This document shows positions 7,182 to 14,266 of a stretch of DNA of 32,711 nt, in pieces. This stretch comes from Yinghuangia seranimata. Lineage in GTDB: Bacteria; Actinomycetota; Actinomycetes; Streptomycetales; Streptomycetaceae. Numbering within the stretch: the first letter of the stretch is position 1; each line of letters starts with the position of its first letter. Made by a program: the position numbers and the translations under genes. The notes below the pieces were generated by a model, which searched no databases, had not been told where the DNA came from, and was given only the letters and a program-made list of their open reading frames with translations. Location of the stretch: the NCBI RefSeq assembly GCF_029953285.1, contig NZ_JASAOI010000070.1, forward strand, positions 1 through 32,711. Direction: 5' to 3'.

Positions 7182-7988
7182 TCAGTGGCTGCGGCGGTCT
7201 TCGACCTTGCCTCGGAGGAGGCCCACCACGGTCAGCAGGATCAGGGTCGCCAGGAGGAGGGTCAGGGTTACCGCTGAGCCGAGGAGGACTTTGCCTCGGT
7301 CGGTGAGGGTGAAGACGGAGACGGGGAGGGTTCGCCAGTCGGCGGGGTAGACCATGATCGTGGCGCCGACTTCACCCATGGAGAGGGCGAGGGCGAGGCT
7401 CGCGGCGGCGGAGAGGGACGGCAGCAGCATCGGGAGTCGGACGCGGAACAGGACTCGGAGCGGGCTCGCGCCGAGGCTGGCGGCGACGTCGGCGAAGGCC
7501 TGGTCGGTGCGGTCGAGGCCGGCGGAGACGGTGGCGTAGGCGAAGGCGACGACCAGGACGGCGTGGGCCGCGATCACGATCCACTTGGTGCCGTTGAGCA
7601 GCAGGGGGCCGTCGCTGAAGGCGACGAGCATGCCGAGGCCGACGACGACGGACGGCACGGCGACCGGTAGGTGGAGGACCGCGTCGGCGATGCGGCGTAC
7701 CGGGCGCGGGGCGTTGCGTGCGGCGATGGCGGTCCAGGTGCCGACGACGAGGGCGATGCCGGCGGCGAGCAGCGCGGTCTGGATGCTGACGACGACGCTG
7801 TCGAGGTTGGTGCCGTCGGTGGCGTCGCGGAAGTGCTCGGTGGTCCAGGTGGAGGGCAGGACGCCGTTCCAGTCGCCGGCGAAGGCGGCGATGACGAGCA
7901 TCGCGAGCGGGCCGAGGACCACGGGGGTGAAGACGAGGGCGAACAGCGCCCAGACGAACGCGCGTCCGCTACGCGACCACACCAGCAC
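7182..7988 (-). CDS. phnV: Aminoethylphosphonate ABC transporter, permease (PhnV-like)
   Basis: 268 residues from a GTG start. It is a typical MetI-type inner-membrane permease with about six helices. The cytoplasmic coupling loop is clear: DVAASLGASPLRVLFRVRLP, the EAA motif that docks onto the ATPase. The N-terminal helix (FVWALFALVFTPVVLGPLAM) and the ATP-subunit order place it in the AEP/iron/spermidine-type importer group. It is the last gene of the operon and its start overlaps the preceding permease gene by 20 bp, indicating translational coupling. The phosphonate assignment comes from its neighbours (PhnX-like hydrolase and FAD oxidoreductase) and the binding protein, not from this protein alone. 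Confidence 0.8.
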   Translation of the reverse strand: MLVWSRSGRAFVWALFALVFTPVVLGPLAMLVIAAFAGDWNGVLPSTWTTEHFRDATDGTNLDSVVVSIQTALLAAGIALVVGTWTAIAARNAPRPVRRIADAVLHLPVAVPSVVVGLGMLVAFSDGPLLLNGTKWIVIAAHAVLVVAFAYATVSAGLDRTDQAFADVAASLGASPLRVLFRVRLPMLLPSLSAAASLALALSMGEVGATIMVYPADWRTLPVSVFTLTDRGKVLLGSAVTLTLLLATLILLTVVGLLRGKVEDRRSH

Positions 7989-8892
7989 GTGCTGCTCCTG
8001 TCCTTGAGAAGACGAACCGGTAGAGGCCGTAGAGGGCGAGGGAGAGCGCGACCTCGACGACGGCGACGACGCAGGCTCCGGGGTAGTCGAACGTCACCGC
8101 GCCCTTGGCGTGCACGAGCATCGGGAGGGTCGTGACGTCCTTCGCGCCGATGAACAGCACGATGCCGAACTCGTTGAGGGTGAGCAGCAGGGTGAGGCTG
8201 CCGCCCGCGGCGAGTGCGGGTACGGCCTCGGGGAGCAGGATGCGTGTGACCACCCGCCACGGTCCGGCGCCGAGGCTGGCCGCGACCTGGAGGCGGTCGC
8301 GCGGGACGAGCGCGAAGGCCGCGAGGAGGGGCCGCATCACGAACGGGGTGTAGAAGGTGACTTCGGCGAAGATCACGCACCACGGCGAGTAGAGGAAGCC
8401 GACTAGCGGTTGTCCGGCGCCGAGTTCGTCGGCCATCGCGTTGACGACGCCCGCGGTTCCGTAGAGGAAGGTGAAGGCGAGCGCGATGAGGAAGGACGGG
8501 AACGCCAGGATCGTGTCGACCAGGCGGGAGACCAGCCGGGCGCCGGGGAACGGCACGAACGCCAGGACGACGGCGAGGAAGAAGCCGAGGACGAGGCAGC
8601 CGGCGGTGGACAGCACGGCGATCTTGACGGTGTGCCACAGCGCGTCCGTGAACTGCGGCGAGTCGACGGTCTCGCGCCACACGCCCAGGCCGACGGTGCC
8701 GTCCTTGGCGATGAAGGACTGCTTGACGACGAGGGCGAGAGGATAGAGGAAGAAGCCCCCGACGAGCAGCAGCGGCGGGAGTATCCACAGGCTGTTGACG
8801 AACTTTTGGGCGTGCGGCCGCCCGGGCTTCGGGGCTGTGGACGGCGGATCGGGGTTCGGAGCCGGAGCGGCTACGGTGGCTGTCGCGGTCAT
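7969..8892 (-). CDS. phnU: Aminoethylphosphonate ABC transporter, permease (PhnU-like)
   Basis: 307 residues from the ATG at 8892, which overlaps the ATPase stop by four bases (ATGA). After a Pro/Ala-rich N-tail of about 28 residues comes a first helix (LWILPPLLLVGGFFLYPLAL), then five more helices typical of ABC importer permeases. The EAA loop is VAASLGAGPWRVVTRILLPE. It would form a heterodimeric channel with the PhnV-like subunit. The motif FYTPFVMRPLLAAF in the middle is characteristic of this permease group. The specificity assignment rests on the operon context. Confidence 0.82.
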   Translation of the reverse strand: MTATATVAAPAPNPDPPSTAPKPGRPHAQKFVNSLWILPPLLLVGGFFLYPLALVVKQSFIAKDGTVGLGVWRETVDSPQFTDALWHTVKIAVLSTAGCLVLGFFLAVVLAFVPFPGARLVSRLVDTILAFPSFLIALAFTFLYGTAGVVNAMADELGAGQPLVGFLYSPWCVIFAEVTFYTPFVMRPLLAAFALVPRDRLQVAASLGAGPWRVVTRILLPEAVPALAAGGSLTLLLTLNEFGIVLFIGAKDVTTLPMLVHAKGAVTFDYPGACVVAVVEVALSLALYGLYRFVFSRTGAARAGVVA

Positions 8893-10124
8893 CGCTGCGT
8901 TCCTGTCGGGACCAGGACGCAGGGGTCCGCGGGCAGCCGAATGCCGACCGGCTGTCCGAGGGCGGGTACCCCGTCCATCGTCGCGACGTCGCACCGCACT
9001 TCGACTCCCGAGGGCTCGTCGAGGAGGCAGGTGAGCCGGTACGTCGCGCCCCGCCACTGGGAGCCGGTCAGGGTGGCGGGCAGGGTGCCGTCGGCACCCG
9101 CGGCCTCGATGCCGAGCGTGTGCGGGCGCGCGACGAGCATCGCGGTCTCGCCTGCCCGGAAGGCGCGCGCCGGGTCGGCCGGGACGGTCAGCGCGCCCAC
9201 GCGGGCCTGCGCGTCGCCGGCGCCGTCCGCGCAGTCCCGCACGACCTGCGCCGGGATGAGGTTCGCGGCGCCGAGGAAGGCCGCCGTGAACTCGCTGGGC
9301 GGCCGCCGGTAGAGGCGGTCGGTCGCGTCGAGGTCGACCAGGCGCGCGTCGCGCATGACCGCGATGCGGTCGGCGAGGGCCAGCGCCTCGGTCTGGTCGT
9401 GGGTGACGTACATGATGGCGACGTCCGGCAGGTCGGCCCGGAGCCGCTGGAGTTCGCCGAGCAGGTCGGCGCGCAACGCGGCGTCGAGCGCGGACAGCGG
9501 TTCGTCGAGCAGCAGGACGGGCGGCCGGATCGCGAGTGCGCGGGCGATGGCGACGCGCTGCTGCTGGCCGCCGGACAGTTCGCGCGGGTAGCGGCGCGCG
9601 TAGCCGGCCATGCCGACCATCTCGAGCGCCTCCGCGACCCGCCTGGCGGTCTCGGCGCGCGGGACGCGGCGGGCGCGCAGGCCGAACGCGACGTTGTCCG
9701 CGACCCGCATGTGCGGGAAAAGCGCGTAGTTCTGCACGACGACGCCGATGCCGCGCTTGTTGGGCGCCTCGTGGGTGACGTCGCGGCCGGTGAGCCGGAC
9801 GCGTCCGGCGGTCGGGCGGAGGAAGCCCGCGACCGCCTTCAGGACGGTGGACTTGCCGGATCCGGACGGGCCGAGCAGGGCGACCGTCTCGCCGCGCGCG
9901 ACCTGGAGGTCGAACGCTTCGAGGGCGGTGACCTGGCCGTACCTGACGGTCAGGCCCGTGATGTCGATGGCGGGCGGGGTGGTGGGCGTGGGGCCCGCCG
10001 GAACGCCGGCGCCGGTGCCCGCCGCGGTCTCGGCTGCGCCCGCGATGTGCGGGGCGTCCTCGACAGAGGCGGCGGGTCGCGGCGGCGCGGCTGCCGAAGC
10101 GGGTTTGGTGGCGCCGGCGTTCAT
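8889..10124 (-). CDS. phnT: Aminoethylphosphonate ABC transporter, ATP-binding protein (PhnT-like)
   Basis: 411 residues. All nucleotide-binding motifs are present: Walker A GPSGSGKST (85-93), Q-loop at about 131 (VVQNYALFPH), signature LSGGQQQR (183-190), Walker B VLLLDEP (203-209) and the switch His242 in VTHDQ. A C-terminal TOBE-like regulatory domain occupies about 285-405 (LVARPHTLGIE). The family is the spermidine/iron/phosphonate importer type. An unusual Ala/Pro-rich leader of about 52 residues precedes the ATPase fold; the ATG is nevertheless supported by GGAGG nine bases ahead, so the extension seems genuine. The gene follows the binding-protein gene by 29 bp. Confidence 0.85.
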   Translation of the reverse strand: MNAGATKPASAAAPPRPAASVEDAPHIAGAAETAAGTGAGVPAGPTPTTPPAIDITGLTVRYGQVTALEAFDLQVARGETVALLGPSGSGKSTVLKAVAGFLRPTAGRVRLTGRDVTHEAPNKRGIGVVVQNYALFPHMRVADNVAFGLRARRVPRAETARRVAEALEMVGMAGYARRYPRELSGGQQQRVAIARALAIRPPVLLLDEPLSALDAALRADLLGELQRLRADLPDVAIMYVTHDQTEALALADRIAVMRDARLVDLDATDRLYRRPPSEFTAAFLGAANLIPAQVVRDCADGAGDAQARVGALTVPADPARAFRAGETAMLVARPHTLGIEAAGADGTLPATLTGSQWRGATYRLTCLLDEPSGVEVRCDVATMDGVPALGQPVGIRLPADPCVLVPTGTQR

Positions 10125-10153
10125 GGCGGTGACCTCCGGGGTGGCTCAGCCGG

Positions 10154-11275
10154 TCAGCGGCCGACGGCCTTGTTGTAGGCGGCGATGTCGGCGTCGAAGT
10201 CCTTGACGACCTGGTTCCAGTCCGGCGTGTAGACCTCGACGCCCTGGAGCAGCGCGGCGACGTCGGCGGCGTTGGCGTCGGTGGGCTTGACGTCCTCGCG
10301 GGACGGCAGGCCGCGGGCGTCCGGGCTGAGCGCGGACTGCGACTCGGTGGACAGCAGGAAGTCGAGGAGCTTCTGCGCGGCGTCGGCGTGCGGCGCGCCC
10401 TTGACGACGCCGGCGTAGTACGGCAGCGCGACGGTGGACTTCTTGCCGGTGTCGTCGGCGGGGATCCACACCTTGAAGTTGGACTTGTCGGCGGCGATCG
10501 AGCCGAGGTTCATCTGGATGTCGCCGTTGGCGACGCTCAGTTCGCCCTTGCTGGTCTTGGGCTGGAGCTTGCCGGTCGACGAGGACGGGCCGACGTTGTT
10601 CTTCTCCAGCTGCTTGAGGTACTCAAGCGCGCCGTCCTTGCCGTAGACGTGCTGGAGCTCGAGCAGCACGGCGGTGCCGTCGCCGGCCTGGCCGGGGGTG
10701 GAGTACTGGAGGCGCTTGTTGAAGCGGTCGTCCAGAAGGTCCTTGAAGGACGTCGGCGCGGGCTTGGCCTGGTCCGGGTTGTAGATCCAGGACAGGTAGT
10801 TGTTGCTGATCGCGGTGTACATGCCCGCGGTGTCGCGGCCGGCCGCGGGGACCTTGTCGGCGCACGCGGGGGTGTACTTCGCGAGCATGTCCGCGGCGGC
10901 GGCGCGCTGGATGAACGGCGGGAGCGTGACGGCCAGGTCGGCCTGGACGTTCGACTTCTCCTTCTCCATGCGGGTGACGACCTCGCCGGAGCCGGACTCG
11001 ACCATCTGGACCTTGATGCCGGTCTGCTTCTCGAACTCGGCGAAGCGCTTGGTGTACCAGTCGCCGAGGCCGTCGACCGAGTAAACGGTCACGGTCTTGG
11101 AGTTCGCGGCGCCGGTGAAGCCCTTCTCCGCGCACGCGGGCGCGTTGCCGGCGGGGGCGGCGGACTGCGGCTTGGCGCCGGAGTCGGAGGACGACGAGGA
11201 GCCGGTGCCGCCGCAGGCGGAGGCGGTGAGCGCCACCGCGCCGGCTATGGCGGCCGTGCCGAGAAACCTTCGCAT
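10154..11275 (-). CDS. phnS: Aminoethylphosphonate-binding lipoprotein (PhnS-like)
   Basis: 373 residues. The N-terminus is a lipoprotein signal: MRRFLGTAAIAGAVALTASAC, with Cys21 as the lipidated residue, followed by a Ser/Gly linker. The mature part has the periplasmic-binding-protein type II fold of the iron/phosphonate-binding group (TVTVYSVDGLGDWYTKRFAE, then EKQTGIKV, and NNYLSWIYNP). It would capture AEP-like substrates at the cell surface and deliver them to the PhnUV channel. I chose the ATG at 11275 because the signal peptide starts there and GAAGGAC lies upstream; a GTG just before it is possible. A 91-bp gap separates it from the preceding hydrolase gene, so a secondary promoter is possible. 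Confidence 0.83.
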   Translation of the reverse strand: MRRFLGTAAIAGAVALTASACGGTGSSSSSDSGAKPQSAAPAGNAPACAEKGFTGAANSKTVTVYSVDGLGDWYTKRFAEFEKQTGIKVQMVESGSGEVVTRMEKEKSNVQADLAVTLPPFIQRAAAADMLAKYTPACADKVPAAGRDTAGMYTAISNNYLSWIYNPDQAKPAPTSFKDLLDDRFNKRLQYSTPGQAGDGTAVLLELQHVYGKDGALEYLKQLEKNNVGPSSSTGKLQPKTSKGELSVANGDIQMNLGSIAADKSNFKVWIPADDTGKKSTVALPYYAGVVKGAPHADAAQKLLDFLLSTESQSALSPDARGLPSREDVKPTDANAADVAALLQGVEVYTPDWNQVVKDFDADIAAYNKAVGR

Positions 11276-11366
11276 CACAGTGTCCTTCGGGAGGGAGGTG
11301 CGTACGGGGTTTGGTGCAGGGGTGTCGCGGGTGTCGCGGGGTGTCGCGTACGGGGAAGTGCGGCGG

Positions 11367-12059
11367 TCAGGTGGTGCGGCCGAGGAGCACGGCGGGCAGG
11401 TCGCGCACCGACTCCAGGACGTGGGTGGCACCGGCCTGTTCGAGGACGGTGCGGGAGTGCGCGCCGGTCAGCACGCCGGCCGCGACGGAGGCTCCCGCGC
11501 GCAGGCCGCACAGCACGTCGTACGCGGTGTCGCCGGCGGTGGCGACGGCGCGCACGTCGTCGATGCCGAGCCGCAGGACGGCGGTCAGCACCAGGTCGGG
11601 GTACGGCCGGCCGCGGCCGTTCTCGGTGTCGGCCGGGCACAACGCGAGGTCGGCGGCGTCCTGCCAGCCGAGGGCGTCGAGGATCGCGGCCTGGGTGGCG
11701 TGGCCGAAGCCGGTGGTGAGGGCGACCTTGACGCCGGCGTCGCGGAGTTCGGCGATCGCGTCCGCGGCGCCGGGGATCGGCGCGCACGCCCCGCCGTCGA
11801 CGAGTTCTCCGTAGGCGGCCTCGAACGCGGTGTTGGCGGCCTGGGCGCGGGCCTCGTCGGCGTCGAGCAGCGCGCGGAACACGCTGATCTTGCTCTCGCC
11901 CATGGTGTCGTGGACGTACGCGAGCATGCCGGGGAAGGCGGGGGCGTCGGGCTCGACGCCGACGGCGCCGATCGCGCGGGTGAACGCCTCGACGACCAGG
12001 CCGTCGTCGGCGACCGTCGTACCGGCCATGTCCAGGACGACGAGGTGCGGCTGCGTCAT
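11367..12059 (-). CDS. PhnX-like phosphonatase (HAD superfamily)
   Basis: 230 residues. This is the HAD-fold clade closest to phosphonoacetaldehyde hydrolase PhnX. The nucleophile motif is DMAGTT (Asp10, with Ala12 where ordinary phosphatases have Asp), the hallmark of phosphonatases. In the cap, MGESKISVFRAL aligns with the MGLLKIDHVRAL segment of Bacillus PhnX that I recall, placing Lys57 at the Schiff-base lysine. The remaining motifs also match: TTG (115-117), GRPYP (150-154) and GDTAYD (176-181). Expected reaction: cleavage of the C-P bond of a phosphonoaldehyde to give aldehyde and phosphate. It is shorter than PhnX (about 265 residues). The FAD oxidoreductase gene lies 48 bp upstream and would supply the aldehyde. 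The family is often annotated phosphonatase-like hydrolase. Confidence 0.87.
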   Translation of the reverse strand: MTQPHLVVLDMAGTTVADDGLVVEAFTRAIGAVGVEPDAPAFPGMLAYVHDTMGESKISVFRALLDADEARAQAANTAFEAAYGELVDGGACAPIPGAADAIAELRDAGVKVALTTGFGHATQAAILDALGWQDAADLALCPADTENGRGRPYPDLVLTAVLRLGIDDVRAVATAGDTAYDVLCGLRAGASVAAGVLTGAHSRTVLEQAGATHVLESVRDLPAVLLGRTT

Positions 12060-12107
12060 GGTGGTCTCCGAGGGGTGCGGGGGGTGGGGCAGAGGGCGGG
12101 TGCGGGG

Positions 12108-13235
12108 TCAGAACCCGGCGCGTTCGGCGGTGAGTTCGGCGATCGCCGGGGAGCAGGTCATGCCGCGGCCGCCGGGGCCGGTGACCAGCCAGGTGGCGGG
12201 GGCGACCTCGTTGCGGTGGACGATGGCGTCGCCGTCCGCGGTGGTCTGCGCGTACACGCCCGCCCATCGGCGGCGGATCGGCGGCAGCGGGCGGCCGAGG
12301 AGGCGTTCGGCGACCTCGACCAGGTGGTCGTAGGGCTCGCTGACGACGTCGAACGCGAAGGGCTCGGCGTACTCGTGGGTGTCGCCGATGGTGAGGGAGC
12401 CGTCGAGGCGCTGCACCATGAGCAGCTGCATCTTGTGCGCGGCGGGGACCGCGGCCTGGGGGTGCGCGGCGGTGAGCGCGTCGAGCTCGGGGCCGGCGTA
12501 GGCCGGGTAGTAGCGGAAGCTGTCGCCGTCGGCGACCGCCGTGGTGAGCGGCTCGTCCAGCGGGTCGGTCTGCATCATCTGCAGGCGCACGCGCCGTACG
12601 GGAGCGGCCGGTTCGAGCTCGCGGACCAGGCCGGTGAGGTTCGCGCCAGGGCACAGGACGACGAGGTCGCCGTCGTGCCGGTCGCCGTGGTCGTCGCGTA
12701 CGCCGGTGCCGTCGGGCAGCAGGTCGCGGACCTCGCGGCCGGGCAGCCACGTGTAGCGGTCGCTCGCGGCGAGCTTGGCGCGGAGCGCGGGCAGGGCGAC
12801 GCGCGACTCGACGGCGCCGTCGCGTTCGCACCACAGCGCGGCTTCGAACGTGCCGAGCAGCGCGGGGTTCAGGGCGCGGGCCTCGGTGGAGGTGAGCAGT
12901 TTGAGGCCGCGTTCGACGGCGTCGGGCAGTGTGAGGGCGGCCTCGGCGACGGCGAGTTCCTCGGCGTTGCGGCACAGTGTGAGCGAGCCGGCCGGGCGGA
13001 ACCCGACGCCGGGGACGTCGGCGCCGATGCGCTCCCACAGTTCGCGGGCGCGCAGCGCGGTGCGCAGTTCCTCGCCGCCGGCGCGGCCGCCGACCCACAC
13101 GAGGCCGAAGTTGCGGACGGAGGCGCCGCGCGCTTCGAGTTCGCGCTCGAGGTGCACGACCGTGTGGCCGCGCTCGACGGCCTGCCAGGCGTGCATGGTG
13201 CCGAGCACGCCTCCCCCGACCACGACGATTCGCAC
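12108..13235 (-). CDS. FAD-dependent oxidoreductase of phosphonate catabolism (TIGR03364 type)
   Basis: 375 residues. The GTG start has AGGAGG seven bases ahead. The N-terminus is a dinucleotide-binding fold, IVVVGGGVLGTMHAWQAVERGH (residues 3-24), followed by HLERE; the C-terminus has the second FAD-contact region (WLVTGPGGRGMTCSPAIAEL). The overall type is DAO/glycine-oxidase-like. This subfamily is repeatedly found beside PhnX-like hydrolases and phosphonate transporters, and it has been proposed to oxidise aminophosphonates to the corresponding aldehyde. In this operon it would take the place of the PhnW transaminase, which is absent here. Substrate (AEP, an N-methylated or a hydroxylated AEP) cannot be read from sequence. 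It is the first gene after the operator-like site. Confidence 0.84.
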   Translation of the reverse strand: MRIVVVGGGVLGTMHAWQAVERGHTVVHLERELEARGASVRNFGLVWVGGRAGGEELRTALRARELWERIGADVPGVGFRPAGSLTLCRNAEELAVAEAALTLPDAVERGLKLLTSTEARALNPALLGTFEAALWCERDGAVESRVALPALRAKLAASDRYTWLPGREVRDLLPDGTGVRDDHGDRHDGDLVVLCPGANLTGLVRELEPAAPVRRVRLQMMQTDPLDEPLTTAVADGDSFRYYPAYAGPELDALTAAHPQAAVPAAHKMQLLMVQRLDGSLTIGDTHEYAEPFAFDVVSEPYDHLVEVAERLLGRPLPPIRRRWAGVYAQTTADGDAIVHRNEVAPATWLVTGPGGRGMTCSPAIAELTAERAGF

Positions 13236-13358
13236 GTTCCGCCTCCTGGCGACCTCGGTGGGCCGGGGCGCGGTGCCCCGGCCGGACGGGGACCAGAGTG
13301 CGCGCGGCCAGTGCCGGGAAGGCGGAGCGTGCGTGTCGTCCGCATGAACAGGCCGTTA

Positions 13359-13370
13359 AGGTCCGGACCT
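13359..13370. promoter_or_regulatory. Operator-like palindrome AGGTCCGGACCT upstream of the phosphonate operon
   Basis: A perfect 12-bp palindrome lies 124 bp upstream of the FAD oxidoreductase start, in the only sizeable gap between the GntR gene and the operon. Its core GGTCCGGACC fits the GGTC-NN-GACC pattern typical of HutC-type GntR operators. The sequence around it is locally AT-rich (TTTATAAC at 13382-13389 on the minus strand), consistent with a promoter. Confidence 0.55.
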
Positions 13371-13428
13371 GTTACTTCTCCGTTATAAAGACGCGGGGAG
13401 CATGTGATGGCGGACGACTCGACACGTG

Positions 13429-14250
13429 TCAGGGCGCCGCGCGCAGGCGCGTCGCGAAGCCGATGCGGTCACCGCGGAAGAGCTGGCGGACCCGTTCGAT
13501 CGGCACCCCGTCGGGGTCGAACGACGTGCGCATGGTCAGCAGCATCGGAAGCGCCGGGTTGGTGCCCAGCAGCAACGCCTCGCGTGGCGCGGCCAGCACG
13601 GTCTCGACGGTCTCGTCGGCCTCCGCGAACACCACGCCCATGTCGTCCTGGAGGCAGCGGTACAGCGACTCCTCGGGACGGAGCACCTCGAGAATGGAGG
13701 GGAAGCGGTCGAGCGGCAGGTAGGTGCTCTCCAGCCCTATCGGCTCGTCGTCGGCCAGCAGCACACGCTCCAGGTGCACGGTCAGGTCGCCGGGGCGGAT
13801 GCCGAGGCGCTCCGCCAGGTCCGGCCGCGCGACGTGGTGTTCGACGGTCACGACGCGGCGGCCCGGCGTCATGCCCATCGACCGGACGGACTCGGTGTAG
13901 CTGGCCAGACTCAGCGGCTGGACCAGCTTGGGAGGGGCGACGTACGTGCCGCGGCCGCGCGCCGAGCGCAGCCGGCCCTCCATGACCAGCTCTGCGATCG
14001 CGGAGCGGAGCGTGCTGCGGGCGACGCCGTAGTCGGCGGCGAGTTCGCGCTCGGGCGGCAGCACGGCGTCCTCGCCGAGCTCGTCCATGAGCGTGAGCAG
14101 ACGCATCTTGACGGCGTAGGACTTGGGGACGCGGCCGTGCTCGGGGATGCCGTCGCGGTACGGGCGGGCGGTCGAGTCGGGCTCCGCCGCGGAGACGGAC
14201 GGGGCGATGGCGTGCGCGGCGGGACCGGGGGACGGTTGGTCGGCGGGCAT
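13429..14250 (-). CDS. GntR family regulator, HutC/UTRA type
   Basis: 273 residues. A winged helix-turn-helix spans residues about 42-105, with the GntR hallmarks LPPERELAADYGVARSTLR and GRLRSARGRGTYV. A UTRA ligand-binding domain fills about 115-265 (VHLERVLLADDEPIGLESTYLP). UTRA regulators sense small metabolites, and PhnF/PhnR phosphonate regulators belong to this group. Its position at the head of the phosphonate operon suggests that it represses the operon until AEP or a product is present. The first 40 residues are a Pro/Ala-rich tail. The gene starts 16 bp after hpnB ends, so it may be partly co-transcribed with hpnB. A GACACGTGTC palindrome (13421-13430) overlaps its stop codon. Confidence 0.83.
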   Translation of the reverse strand: MPADQPSPGPAAHAIAPSVSAAEPDSTARPYRDGIPEHGRVPKSYAVKMRLLTLMDELGEDAVLPPERELAADYGVARSTLRSAIAELVMEGRLRSARGRGTYVAPPKLVQPLSLASYTESVRSMGMTPGRRVVTVEHHVARPDLAERLGIRPGDLTVHLERVLLADDEPIGLESTYLPLDRFPSILEVLRPEESLYRCLQDDMGVVFAEADETVETVLAAPREALLLGTNPALPMLLTMRTSFDPDGVPIERVRQLFRGDRIGFATRLRAAP

Positions 14251-14266
14251 GGCCCGAGCCTAGGCG

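Noticed and set aside
11097-13388. A 763-residue plus-strand open frame opposite the HAD and FAD genes
   Set aside because: Antisense to two genes with catalytic motifs, and it also reads through the operator region.
13421-13430. GACACGTGTC palindrome as a second GntR operator
   Set aside because: It overlaps the GntR stop codon, does not match the GGTC-NN-GACC pattern, and may be chance.
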